Assembly (NCBI GenBank): GCA_964533275.1
Contig: CAZHJK010000008.1
Coordinates: 27,819 to 91,818, forward strand
Length of the DNA stretch: 64,000 nt
Direction of reading: 5' to 3'
From: CAZHJK01 sp964533275
GTDB lineage: Bacteria > Bacillota > Clostridia > Eubacteriales > Garciellaceae
The stretch's first letter is position 1; each line of letters starts with the position of its first letter. A model generated the notes under the pieces. The model was not told the DNA's origin. It ran no database searches and worked only from the letters and a program-made list of their open reading frames with translations. Below are positions 17,636-25,451 of the stretch, in pieces. Made by a program: the position numbers and the translations under genes.

Positions 17636-18018
17636 TATTCTGGCCAAGTAACATCGTCGCCTCCATCTATAGCAGCTTGAGTTGCAGCTTTTGTAGGATC
17701 AGCTGTTAATACCCCATCTGAAACAGAATATGTGCCAGGACTTGTTGGCCATTCTGCTATGTATTCATCTACTAAATCCCCAGAATTCGCATCTGCTTGA
17801 TTAGGTTTTACTCCTTCATTTTCAGCTTCGTATAAAGTAATTGCACTTTCTATAGTTCTAATATTCCCCATATGAGTTCTTAGTTTAGAAGTCTCTAATG
17901 TCCCTATAAATCTTGGCACTGCTAATGCTGCTAAAATTCCTAAAATAGCTATTACTACAATAAGTTCCACTAAGGTAAAACCTTTTTGTCTTTTCATCAT
18001 TTTTCTAATTTTTAACAT
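17635..18018 (-). CDS. pilA: major type IV pilin
   Basis: Structural subunit of the pilus. The 127-residue prepilin has a 13-residue basic leader (MLKIRKMMKRQKG), cleavage before FTLVELIVVIAILGILAALA, and the essential glutamate at mature position 5. The globular part is short (about 90 residues) with no cysteines. GGGGG lies eight bases before the ATG. It is preceded by a cyclic-di-GMP riboswitch and by a second promoter candidate, and followed by a hairpin. PilD downstream would process it. Confidence 0.94.
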   Translation of the reverse strand: MLKIRKMMKRQKGFTLVELIVVIAILGILAALAVPRFIGTLETSKLRTHMGNIRTIESAITLYEAENEGVKPNQADANSGDLVDEYIAEWPTSPGTYSVSDGVLTADPTKAATQAAIDGGDDVTWPE

Positions 18019-18049
18019 TATATGTACCCCCTTTTATTTTTATAATCCC

Positions 18050-18077
18050 ATTATATAGGAATTATTAACTAAGTAAA
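18050..18077 (-). promoter_or_regulatory. second sigma-A promoter candidate for pilA, downstream of the riboswitch
   Basis: TTTACT, 16 bases, TATAAT (perfect -10), about 32 bases before the pilA ATG and after the riboswitch terminator. Transcripts from here would lack the aptamer. Confidence 0.6.
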
Positions 18078-18127
18078 GAGGTTTTTGTGTTTTTTTGTAT
18101 ATATTTGTCGTAATTTAATTTATACAC

Positions 18128-18227
18128 AAAAAACTCCTCTTTCGGTAGCTGGCTGCCGTTCCTTTGGAGTAGGCCCTTAAGCTTTGCGTCCCTGCCTTTC
18201 GACAGGTTTGCCATTATCGCTGAAAAG
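18128..18227 (-). promoter_or_regulatory. cyclic di-GMP-I (GEMM) riboswitch with overlapping terminator
   Basis: The minus strand shows the full conserved core: GGCAAACC, a hairpin capped by GAAA (18208-18191), GGGACGCAAAGC, GGGCCT, and the second hairpin AACGGCAGCCAGCTACC. A closing P1 helix pairs TTTC (about 18225) with GAAA (about 18141). A terminator follows: ACTCC at 18170-18166 can pair with GGAGT at 18137-18133, directly followed by six Ts. The terminator shares sequence with the aptamer, so ligand binding should alter transcription into pilA. In Clostridioides difficile a riboswitch of this class turns pilA1 on. The sign here is inferred from that case. Confidence 0.92.
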
Positions 18228-18256
18228 TTTGCGAATGATTTTATACTATTTTTTCC

Positions 18257-18285
18257 ATTATAATACAAAATTATTTAATATACAA
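18257..18285 (-). promoter_or_regulatory. sigma-A promoter for the riboswitch-pilA transcript
   Basis: TTGTAT, 17 bases, TATAAT. The expected start lies about 20 bases before the aptamer. Its strength and position fit a promoter dedicated to pilA, separate from pilB-pilT-pilC. Confidence 0.75.
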
Positions 18286-18329
18286 GGTTTTTCTATTTAA
18301 TATTTATATTTATATTTTATTTAATTATA

Positions 18330-19529
18330 TTAGCCAATAACATTATATAAATCAAACATTGGTAAAATCATAGCTGCTACTATAAAACCTACAACTCCTC
18401 CTAATACCACTATTATTAAAGGCTCAATCATGGTGGTCATTTGACTAATGGCTGTTTCTACCTCTTCATCATAAAAATCAGCGGTTTTCTCCAAAACAAA
18501 ATCAAGGCTTCCAGTATCCTCTCCAACCTTAATCATCTGATAGACCATTGGAGGGAAAATCCCACTACTCATAATCGGTTCAGATAAACCTAATCCCTTT
18601 CTTGCTCCTTCCTCAATAACCTTCATCTTTTCATTTACAAAATCATTGTCAATTACCCTTTGCACAGATTCTAATGCCTGTAATAAATCAATACCACTAT
18701 TTAATAGTGTACTCATAGTACGGGTAAAGCGAGAAATCATTACTTTTTTTTGCACCTTCCCAAAAATAGGAACATTTAGCTTAAATTTATCTAAATTGTA
18801 TTTTCCTTGCTTAGTTTTGCTATATTTATTAAAGATATAAACAATTAAAATAATTCCTAAAATAAATAAATACCAAAAACTCTGTAATGAATTGCTAATT
18901 CCCATTAAAATTCTAGTGATTAGAGGAAGCTCTGCACCCATGCTGTCAAACATTCCAATAAATGTAGGCATTACAAAGGTCAAAAGAAACATAACCACTA
19001 AAACCGCTACTATAGATACTACTATCGGATAAGTCATTGCAGATTTTAATTTTTGTGTTATTTTATTTTCCTTCTCAAAGTGAACTGCCATTCTTTCCAT
19101 TACACTATCTAAAGTACCACTAATTTCTCCTGTTTCCACCATATTTATAAGTAACAGTGGAAACACTTTGGGATGAGCACCCATTGCCTCTGATAGAGGG
19201 TGGCCTTTTTGAATAATTTCGTATATATCTGCAATTATTTCTGCAAATTTTTTATTCTCAGTCTGCCTATGTAATATATCTAAGCTATCTACAACTGGAA
19301 TACCCGAGCGTAAAGTAGTGGCGAATTGACGGCAAAACACAGCTAGATCCTTTACCTTTACCTTTTTATACTTAGTTAAATCTATAGTGGATCCCTGTGG
19401 TTTTATCTCTATAGGATAATAATTTCTACCCTTAAGAATAGCCACGACATCATTATATTTTGGTGCCTCTAATATTCCCTTAGTTGTTTGTCCTTTATTA
19501 TTCTTAGCAATATATAAAAATTTAGGCAT
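18330..19529 (-). CDS. pilC: type IV pilus inner-membrane platform protein PilC
   Basis: Polytopic GspF-family protein on which the extension and retraction motors act. The 399 residues comprise an N-terminal segment and two related cytoplasmic domains (FCRQFATTLRSGIPVVDSLDIL and RFTRTMSTLLNSGIDLLQALESV), each followed by membrane helices, with the family motif MIKVGEDTGSLDFVLEKTADFYDEEVE near residue 330. It follows pilT by 13 bases, with a strong GGAGGAGG. Confidence 0.95.
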   Translation of the reverse strand: MPKFLYIAKNNKGQTTKGILEAPKYNDVVAILKGRNYYPIEIKPQGSTIDLTKYKKVKVKDLAVFCRQFATTLRSGIPVVDSLDILHRQTENKKFAEIIADIYEIIQKGHPLSEAMGAHPKVFPLLLINMVETGEISGTLDSVMERMAVHFEKENKITQKLKSAMTYPIVVSIVAVLVVMFLLTFVMPTFIGMFDSMGAELPLITRILMGISNSLQSFWYLFILGIILIVYIFNKYSKTKQGKYNLDKFKLNVPIFGKVQKKVMISRFTRTMSTLLNSGIDLLQALESVQRVIDNDFVNEKMKVIEEGARKGLGLSEPIMSSGIFPPMVYQMIKVGEDTGSLDFVLEKTADFYDEEVETAISQMTTMIEPLIIVVLGGVVGFIVAAMILPMFDLYNVIG

Positions 19530-19542
19530 TTTCCTCCTCCTT

Positions 19543-20598
19543 CTATATATGAAGCTTGTTCTTCATTGATTCATGATCTACTGAATATAAAAGAGCATCT
19601 TCTCTACTAATAATCCCCTTACGATAGAGATCCAATATGAAAGTATCCATAGTAATCATTCCTTGTCGAGCTCCCATTTGTATTGAGGATTGAATTTGAT
19701 GTGCCTTGCCTTCACGAATAAGGTTGCGAATAGCAGGAGTTGCCTTCATAATTTCTAATGCTGCTACTCTCCCTGATTGATTCTTCCTTTTAAAAAGCTG
19801 TTGGGATACAACACCTTGCAAAACAGATGCTAATTGCACCCTCACTTGTTGTTGCTGATGGGGTGGAAAAACATCGATAATTCTGTCAATGGTCTTGGCT
19901 GCACCAATGGTATGCAAAGTAGATAATACTAGATGACCTGTTTCTGCTGCTGTAATAGCTATAGATATAGTTTCTAAATCTCGCATCTCGCCAATAAGAA
20001 TAACATCAGGATCTTGACGAAGAGCAGCTCTTAGGGCACCTGCATAACTATTAGAATCATTACCCATCTCCCGTTGATTTACCACAGAGCTTTTATGACT
20101 ATGTAAATATTCAATGGGATCTTCTAATGTCAATATGTGATCCTTGCGTTGTTCATTTATTATATTAATCAAAGAAGCTAGAGTAGTAGATTTTCCACTA
20201 CCAGTTGGTCCTGTAACCAATATCAAACCCCTTGTAAGCTCTGTAAACTCTTTTAAACTATCAGGTAAATTTAATTGTTGTAATGTAGGAATACCTGTTG
20301 GTATTAAACGAAAGGCAATGGCATAACTACCTCTTTGCTTATAGGCATTGACTCTAAAACGACCCCAACCTGGTACGGAATATGAAAAATCTATTTGTCC
20401 TAATTCTTCTAAAACATTTTTTTGTTTTTCACTTAATATTACTTCTACATATTTTTCAGTATCCTCTGGAGTAAGGTTTTTGTCACTATAGGGTTCTAAT
20501 GTGCCATCAATACGCATCATAGGCGGTACTCCAACAGTAATATGCAAATCAGAAGCCTTTTGACTTATGGTATCCTCTAATAATTTAAAAACATCCAT
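19543..20598 (-). CDS. pilT: pilus retraction ATPase PilT
   Basis: Hexameric ATPase that disassembles pili for twitching motility. The 351 residues have a PAS-like N-terminal domain, Walker A GPTGSGKSTT, an Asp box (LTLEDPIEYLH), Walker B VILIGEMRDLET and a His box (HLVLSTLHTIGA). The AIRNLIREGKAHQI motif near the C terminus is a PilT hallmark. Presence of both pilB and pilT implies extension and retraction. Confidence 0.96.
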   Translation of the reverse strand: MDVFKLLEDTISQKASDLHITVGVPPMMRIDGTLEPYSDKNLTPEDTEKYVEVILSEKQKNVLEELGQIDFSYSVPGWGRFRVNAYKQRGSYAIAFRLIPTGIPTLQQLNLPDSLKEFTELTRGLILVTGPTGSGKSTTLASLINIINEQRKDHILTLEDPIEYLHSHKSSVVNQREMGNDSNSYAGALRAALRQDPDVILIGEMRDLETISIAITAAETGHLVLSTLHTIGAAKTIDRIIDVFPPHQQQQVRVQLASVLQGVVSQQLFKRKNQSGRVAALEIMKATPAIRNLIREGKAHQIQSSIQMGARQGMITMDTFILDLYRKGIISREDALLYSVDHESMKNKLHI

Positions 20599-20614
20599 TT
20601 CTATTCCCCCTTCA

Positions 20615-22306
20615 TTAGTCTTCCTCTAAAAATGCTACCTTTGCAACCTCTTCAATGGTGGTAATCCCTTCCTTTACTAATTCGATTGCATTATGGGTTA
20701 GGGTTACCATTCCTTGCTCAATAGAATAATCTCTTAATTGATCAGTGCTTACTTCTTGTACAATCATTTCACGATGTTCTTTGCCAATCTTCAATACTTC
20801 ATGTATTGCAAGTCGCCCCTTATATCCAGTTTGATTACATACCCCACAACCTTCACCTTTGTGCAAGGTAAGATTATGTTCCTCAGGTATATTTAATAAT
20901 TTTTTCTCAGATGGTGAAGCCTTATATGAAGTCTTGCATTTAGTACAAATCTTCCTTACTAGCCTTTGGGATATTATACCTGAAATAGAAGTTGAAACTA
21001 AATAGGAAGGTATTCCCATATCAACAAGTCTATTTATTGTAGAAGTAGCATCATTAGTATGAATAGTGCTAAAAACCAGATGACCAGTAATTGACGCCCG
21101 AACTGCTATTTCAGCTGTATCCACATCCCTAATTTCTCCAATCATAATAATATCTGGGTCCTGTCTTAAAATAGAGCGTAAGGCTGTTACAAAGGTTAAT
21201 CCTGCCTTTAGATTAACTTGTATCTGATTTATACCATCTAGTTTATATTCCACTGGATCTTCTACCGTAACTATGTTGTCCAATTCTGTATTTAATTCTC
21301 TTAATAAAGTATACAGAGTAGATGACTTTCCACTTCCCGTAGGACCAGTAACTAATATAATCCCATGGGGATTGTGAATCATATTTTCCACCAATTTTAA
21401 TTCCTGGGATGTAAAGCCTAATTCCTCCTTTGTAATAAAAAATTGGTTTCTATCTAATATTCTTATTACGATTTTTTCTCCAAAAATAGTCGGTAATATA
21501 GATATCCTAAGGTCAATATCTCTATTATCAACATTCATCAATATTGCACCATCTTGGGGTAATCGTCTTTCGGCAATATTTAAATCACTCATAATTTTCA
21601 CACGACTTACTATTGCATTATGGGTACGCTTGTCCACCTTCATCATTTCATGAAGAACTCCGTCCACCCTCATTCTAACTCTTACTCTATTCTCAAAGGG
21701 TTCTATATGAATATCACTGGCACCACTACGCACTCCCTGTTCTATTACTGAGTTTACTAGACGAACAACGGGAGCATTATTTACTTCATTTAAAACCTGT
21801 TGTTCTAATTCATCTTCAAAATTATTTAAAAATGGATCCTCACTAAATTCTTGTGCTGCCTTCTGAGCATCTTCGGTATCAAAATACTTTGCCAATAATT
21901 TTTCTATTTCATCCTTACCTGCTATGACAGGATATATTCTTTTTCCAGTTGCCAATTCTAAATCATCTAGGGCTATAAGATCTAATGGATCATTTAATGC
22001 AACTACTAATACACCGTCATCTTTATAGTATATAGGTATCGCACAATGTCTCTTGCCTAACATATATGTAATACTTTTAACTGCATCTTCTTCAATGAAT
22101 GTTGTACTAAAGTCTACTTTTTGTATGCCTAATTGATTCTCTAAGGTTTTTAATATCACTTCTTCTTCAACTATACCTTCTTCTACTAAAATATTTCCAA
22201 TCTTTTTTCTGTTTTTTCTTTGTAATTCCAATACATTTTCTAATTGCTCTTCTGTAATTTTACCATCTTCAAGTAATAAATCTCCAATTCTTTTTTTACT
22301 CATCAT
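20615..22306 (-). CDS. pilB: pilus extension ATPase PilB
   Basis: Motor ATPase for pilus assembly. The 563 residues have an MshEN/GspE N-terminal domain (about 1-150), Walker A GPTGSGKSSTLYTLL, an Asp box (VTVEDPVEYKLDGINQIQV), Walker B IIMIGEIRD, a His box (FSTIHTNDA), and a four-cysteine zinc knuckle (CTKCKTSY ... CGVCNQTGYKG). GspE N-terminal domains of this kind can bind cyclic di-GMP, but that was not resolved here. It is the first gene of the pilus locus. Confidence 0.95.
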   Translation of the reverse strand: MMSKKRIGDLLLEDGKITEEQLENVLELQRKNRKKIGNILVEEGIVEEEVILKTLENQLGIQKVDFSTTFIEEDAVKSITYMLGKRHCAIPIYYKDDGVLVVALNDPLDLIALDDLELATGKRIYPVIAGKDEIEKLLAKYFDTEDAQKAAQEFSEDPFLNNFEDELEQQVLNEVNNAPVVRLVNSVIEQGVRSGASDIHIEPFENRVRVRMRVDGVLHEMMKVDKRTHNAIVSRVKIMSDLNIAERRLPQDGAILMNVDNRDIDLRISILPTIFGEKIVIRILDRNQFFITKEELGFTSQELKLVENMIHNPHGIILVTGPTGSGKSSTLYTLLRELNTELDNIVTVEDPVEYKLDGINQIQVNLKAGLTFVTALRSILRQDPDIIMIGEIRDVDTAEIAVRASITGHLVFSTIHTNDATSTINRLVDMGIPSYLVSTSISGIISQRLVRKICTKCKTSYKASPSEKKLLNIPEEHNLTLHKGEGCGVCNQTGYKGRLAIHEVLKIGKEHREMIVQEVSTDQLRDYSIEQGMVTLTHNAIELVKEGITTIEEVAKVAFLEED

Positions 22307-22329
22307 TTTAATTCACCTGTTTTTCCAAG

Positions 22330-22358
22330 ATAATAGATACTATCAAATGTATTTACAA
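22330..22358 (-). promoter_or_regulatory. sigma-A promoter candidate for pilB-pilT-pilC
   Basis: TTGTAA, 17 bases, TATTAT, giving a short leader of about 20 bases before the pilB ATG. No riboswitch core is visible in the 178-base gap upstream of pilB. Confidence 0.6.
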
Positions 22359-22484
22359 GTAATACTAATTTCTATAATAATTCTACAAATTTTGTATTAT
22401 CCCTTTTTTATATAAAGAAAATGCATTATTGATTTTTATCAAACACTATAATTTTAATGATTTATGTTATTTAAAAACAATAAG

Positions 22485-23009
22485 TTATTTTTTCTTACTT
22501 TCTATTATGATGTCATCAGACTTGCTTAGGATTATTAATACTACCTTCTCTATTTTCCTAACAAAGGTTGTCCACCAAAATTCCTTACCGGGTATTGGTT
22601 TAACTAATATTGTAAAAAGTCCGGCACGGTTTCCCCCTAGTATATCTGTAAAAACTTGATCTCCAACAACAGCAACCTGTTCTCTACTAAGCTTTAACAT
22701 TCCCACTCCTTTATAAAAGGATTTAGTCAAGGGCTTTAATGCCTTATGTATAGCTGGGATGTCTATATCCTCCTTAAATACTACTACCCTTTCCTTTGTA
22801 TTATTAGAAATAAGACATAGTAAAAAATTCTCCTCCTTAGCTTTATAAAACCATTGAACAAGATCTTCATCTGCCTTTTTCTTATCCCATTTTATTAATG
22901 TATTATCCACATCAATTAATAAACCTAGAATATTCCTATTTTTTAATTCTTGAAAATCTATATCATAAATTGAATCTATCATCATGTTTGGCTTTAAATT
23001 TTTAAACAA
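22485..23009 (-). CDS. YqeG-family HAD phosphatase
   Basis: HAD subfamily IIIA phosphatase of the YqeG/mitochondrial PGP type, proposed to dephosphorylate phosphatidylglycerophosphate or a similar substrate. The 174 residues contain the nucleophile motif GLLIDVDNTLIKW, LISNNTKERV, a lysine in KALKPLTKSFY and VVGDQVFTDILGGNRAG. The family begins near LFKNLKPN, so an in-frame TTG at 23007-23009 is preferred over the upstream ATG (23051), which has no ribosome site. The ribosome site for the TTG is only moderate. Confidence 0.85.
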   Translation of the reverse strand: MFKNLKPNMMIDSIYDIDFQELKNRNILGLLIDVDNTLIKWDKKKADEDLVQWFYKAKEENFLLCLISNNTKERVVVFKEDIDIPAIHKALKPLTKSFYKGVGMLKLSREQVAVVGDQVFTDILGGNRAGLFTILVKPIPGKEFWWTTFVRKIEKVVLIILSKSDDIIIESKKK

Positions 23010-23094
23010 ATAATCACATCCCGGTTTTTTTCTTATTATAGCATAACCCATAATTTAATATAAAAGAAGTACTTTTGTAAAAAAATAGCCATCA

Positions 23095-23805
23095 TTATTG
23101 ACAGCTATTTGCTTGAAATTCCTTACTTAATTTTTTTATTGCCTTTTTCTCTATTCTTGAAACATAGGATCGGGAAATTCCCAACATCTTAGCAATCTCT
23201 CTTTGGGTTTTATTGACACCATTACTTAGGCCATATCTCATTTCAATAATGGTTTTTTCCCTTTGCTTTAACACCTTTTCCATAAGTTTATATAATTTAG
23301 CTGCTTCTATTTTTAATTCTACTAAATCAAAAATCTGGTCATTATCACTGCCTAATATATCAATAAGGCTTATTTCATTTCCCTCTTTATCTATTCCAAT
23401 AGGATCCTGTAATGATACCTCATTTTTTATCTTTTGATCAGCTCTTATAGTCATTAGGATTTCATTTTCTATACATCTAGCTGCATAGGTGGCTAGCTTT
23501 GTACCTTTATCCATATTATAGGTAGATATCCCTTTGATTAATCCTATTGTACCAATGGAGATTAAATCGTCTAGTTCCCTACCAATACCGTTATATTTTT
23601 TAACTATATGTGCAACTAAGCGTAAATTGTGCTCGACAAGTATGCTCTTTGCCCTTTGATCTCCTTGGCTATAAAGAAGTAAATATTTCTTTTCTTCTTC
23701 AGCAGTTAATGGCAGGGGAAATGAACTGCTATTACTAACATAGCCTATTATGAAATATATTTCTCTTATTAATGTTGCAATGCCCAACAAAGCAGCTGGA
23801 AACAT
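23095..23805 (-). CDS. sigK: sporulation sigma factor K, uninterrupted
   Basis: Late mother-cell sigma factor controlling coat and exosporium genes. The 236 residues open with a hydrophobic pro-sequence (MFPAALLGIATLIREIYFIIGYV), then the SigK-type junction NSSSFPLPLTAEEEKKYL, region 2 (EHNLRLVAHIVKKYNGIGRELDDLISIGTIGLIKG) and region 4 (KTQREIAKMLGISRSYVSRIEKKAIKKL). No skin element interrupts it. The presence of a pro-sequence implies proteolytic activation, as in Bacillus. The ATG follows GGGGGTG and seven Ts. Confidence 0.95.
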   Translation of the reverse strand: MFPAALLGIATLIREIYFIIGYVSNSSSFPLPLTAEEEKKYLLLYSQGDQRAKSILVEHNLRLVAHIVKKYNGIGRELDDLISIGTIGLIKGISTYNMDKGTKLATYAARCIENEILMTIRADQKIKNEVSLQDPIGIDKEGNEISLIDILGSDNDQIFDLVELKIEAAKLYKLMEKVLKQREKTIIEMRYGLSNGVNKTQREIAKMLGISRSYVSRIEKKAIKKLSKEFQANSCQ

Positions 23806-23810
23806 AAAAA

Positions 23811-23862
23811 AACACCCCCATAATATAAACTTATTATTATTAATATGTTCATTAGGGATGTT
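23811..23862 (-). terminator. terminator-like hairpin carrying the sigK ribosome site
   Basis: AACATCCC (23862-23855) can pair with GGGGTGTT (23818-23811), with one T-G pair, across a long AT-rich loop. The 3' arm is the sigK Shine-Dalgarno sequence and is followed by a run of seven Ts that ends at the ATG. It lies 16 bases after the pbp stop. Confidence 0.6.
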
Positions 23863-23878
23863 GTGTGCCTGTATATAT

Positions 23879-25381
23879 TTAATTTCTTTGTCCTAATTTT
23901 AAAATTTTTTCACTAATATTTTCAAATAATGGGAAGGCTACACCACTACCTGTACCACCTTCTTCTACAAACACCGTCATTGCATATTTAGGTTGATTTA
24001 TTGGAAAATAACCAGCAAACCAAGCATGGGGATACATTTTCCCGTTCTGTGCTGTACTTGTTTTCCCTGCGATACCTCCATAAACTAAGTTATTACCTCC
24101 CATTGCTGTGCCTGAAATAGTTACTTCCTCTAATAATGATTGTATCTGTCCGTTAACCTCTTCATCAATAACTCTTTTTTTTATATTATTATATTTTTTA
24201 AGTACATCTCCCTTTTGATTTATTATCTCCTTAACTAATATAGGCTCGCTTATTATTCCATTATTTGCTATTGTAGCCATTATTTTTGTTGCCATTAATG
24301 GACTTGCCTCAATCATTCCTTGCCCTAATGCCATATTAAATACATCCATTTGGCATGTGATACTATCTGGTAAACAATTAATAGAATATTTATCTGATAA
24401 TATGAAAGTATCCTTCTTTTTTTCTGCATACTCAGAAAATCCGAATTCCTTTGCAAGCTGCATAATCTCATTACCCTTTATAGTACCATTAGGATTATAC
24501 TCTGTAAGTCTATTAGCTACTTCATAAAAAACTATATTACAGGATTGAGCGAAGGCATCCTTAAAGGTAATTTGTCCATGTCCTTCCGTTTTATGACAAT
24601 GCTTTAATTGATTATCTATTAGAATAGTGCCATTACATGTGAATTCTTCATCCATTTTAACAACACCCTGTTCCAAAGCCTTTACGGCTACTAATGTTTT
24701 AAACACAGATCCTAGGGAATATGAATGCAGCGCCTTATTGTTTTGATCTCCTAAGGATGCTATTCCTATAACTTCACCGTTTTGAACATCTATTATCACA
24801 ACTGAAATTCCTGCAAAATAACTTTCTCCATTTGTATTTTTTGTTTTTTCTAGCATATAGGAATTCATTTCCTTTTCTATTATATCTTGAATATGAAAAT
24901 CAATTGTGAGCTTAATATTATTACCTTGATTAATATGGTCTCCATAAACAAAGAACTTTTTATCAGATATACTTTGTCCTTTACCATCCTTATATTGGAT
25001 TAATTTAATTGGCATGCCTCCGTTTAATTCCTTGTCAAACATCTTTTGTAATCCTGATACTCCATGTACTCCCTCAATTGTATTATCTTTATATTTATAT
25101 TGAATTTCACCAATTATATGTTTGGCTAATAATTCTTGTTCTACATGAACAGGAAGTGAAAGGTTTTTCTCCATAAAATTTCTACCTGTTAAAGGAATAC
25201 TGTTACGATCTAATATTCTTCCTCTCGGATAATAAATATCCACCTCTTGAGCTATTTGACTTTCTATTCTTGCAGTATAATCTTCATTATGTATAATTGA
25301 AATATTATATAATCTTCCTATTAAAGCAAATAAAAATATACTAACTATAATACCCATAAATTTTACTCTATTATTAAACAT
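23879..25381 (-). CDS. class B penicillin-binding protein (transpeptidase)
   Basis: A membrane-anchored D,D-transpeptidase for peptidoglycan cross-linking. The 500 residues comprise one N-terminal helix (about 9-25), a pedestal domain with the RGRILDRN motif, and the transpeptidase domain. Catalytic Ser225 and Lys228 lie in SLGSVFKT, and SCN is at 280-282. The third motif reads KTSTA, where KTGTA is usual. The ATG at 25381 follows GGGGG and seven Ts. An upstream start lies in a hairpin. It stands between trhP and sigK, so a sporulation role (SpoVD-like) is possible but not shown. Confidence 0.88.
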   Translation of the reverse strand: MFNNRVKFMGIIVSIFLFALIGRLYNISIIHNEDYTARIESQIAQEVDIYYPRGRILDRNSIPLTGRNFMEKNLSLPVHVEQELLAKHIIGEIQYKYKDNTIEGVHGVSGLQKMFDKELNGGMPIKLIQYKDGKGQSISDKKFFVYGDHINQGNNIKLTIDFHIQDIIEKEMNSYMLEKTKNTNGESYFAGISVVIIDVQNGEVIGIASLGDQNNKALHSYSLGSVFKTLVAVKALEQGVVKMDEEFTCNGTILIDNQLKHCHKTEGHGQITFKDAFAQSCNIVFYEVANRLTEYNPNGTIKGNEIMQLAKEFGFSEYAEKKKDTFILSDKYSINCLPDSITCQMDVFNMALGQGMIEASPLMATKIMATIANNGIISEPILVKEIINQKGDVLKKYNNIKKRVIDEEVNGQIQSLLEEVTISGTAMGGNNLVYGGIAGKTSTAQNGKMYPHAWFAGYFPINQPKYAMTVFVEEGGTGSGVAFPLFENISEKILKLGQRN

Positions 25382-25429
25382 AAAAAAACCCCCTGCATGT
25401 TTTAATGGTATTATTACCACATTCAGGGG
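25382..25429 (-). terminator. terminator hairpin carrying the penicillin-binding protein ribosome site
   Basis: Minus-strand CCCCTG-ATGT-GGTA pairs with TACC-ACAT-CAGGGG, leaving a four-base loop and small bulges, followed by G and seven Ts ending at the ATG. It begins 22 bases after the trhP stop and its 3' arm contains the Shine-Dalgarno sequence of the next gene. Confidence 0.75.
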
Positions 25430-25451
25430 TATTATGCTTTATGATTTAACA

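Noticed and set aside
18065..18268. 67-codon open frame upstream of pilA
   Set aside because: It lies across the cyclic di-GMP riboswitch and its terminator; the bases are explained by RNA structure and there is no ribosome site.
23095..23805. skin element or recombinase interrupting sigK
   Set aside because: The frame is continuous from the pro-sequence through region 4 and no recombinase gene is present.
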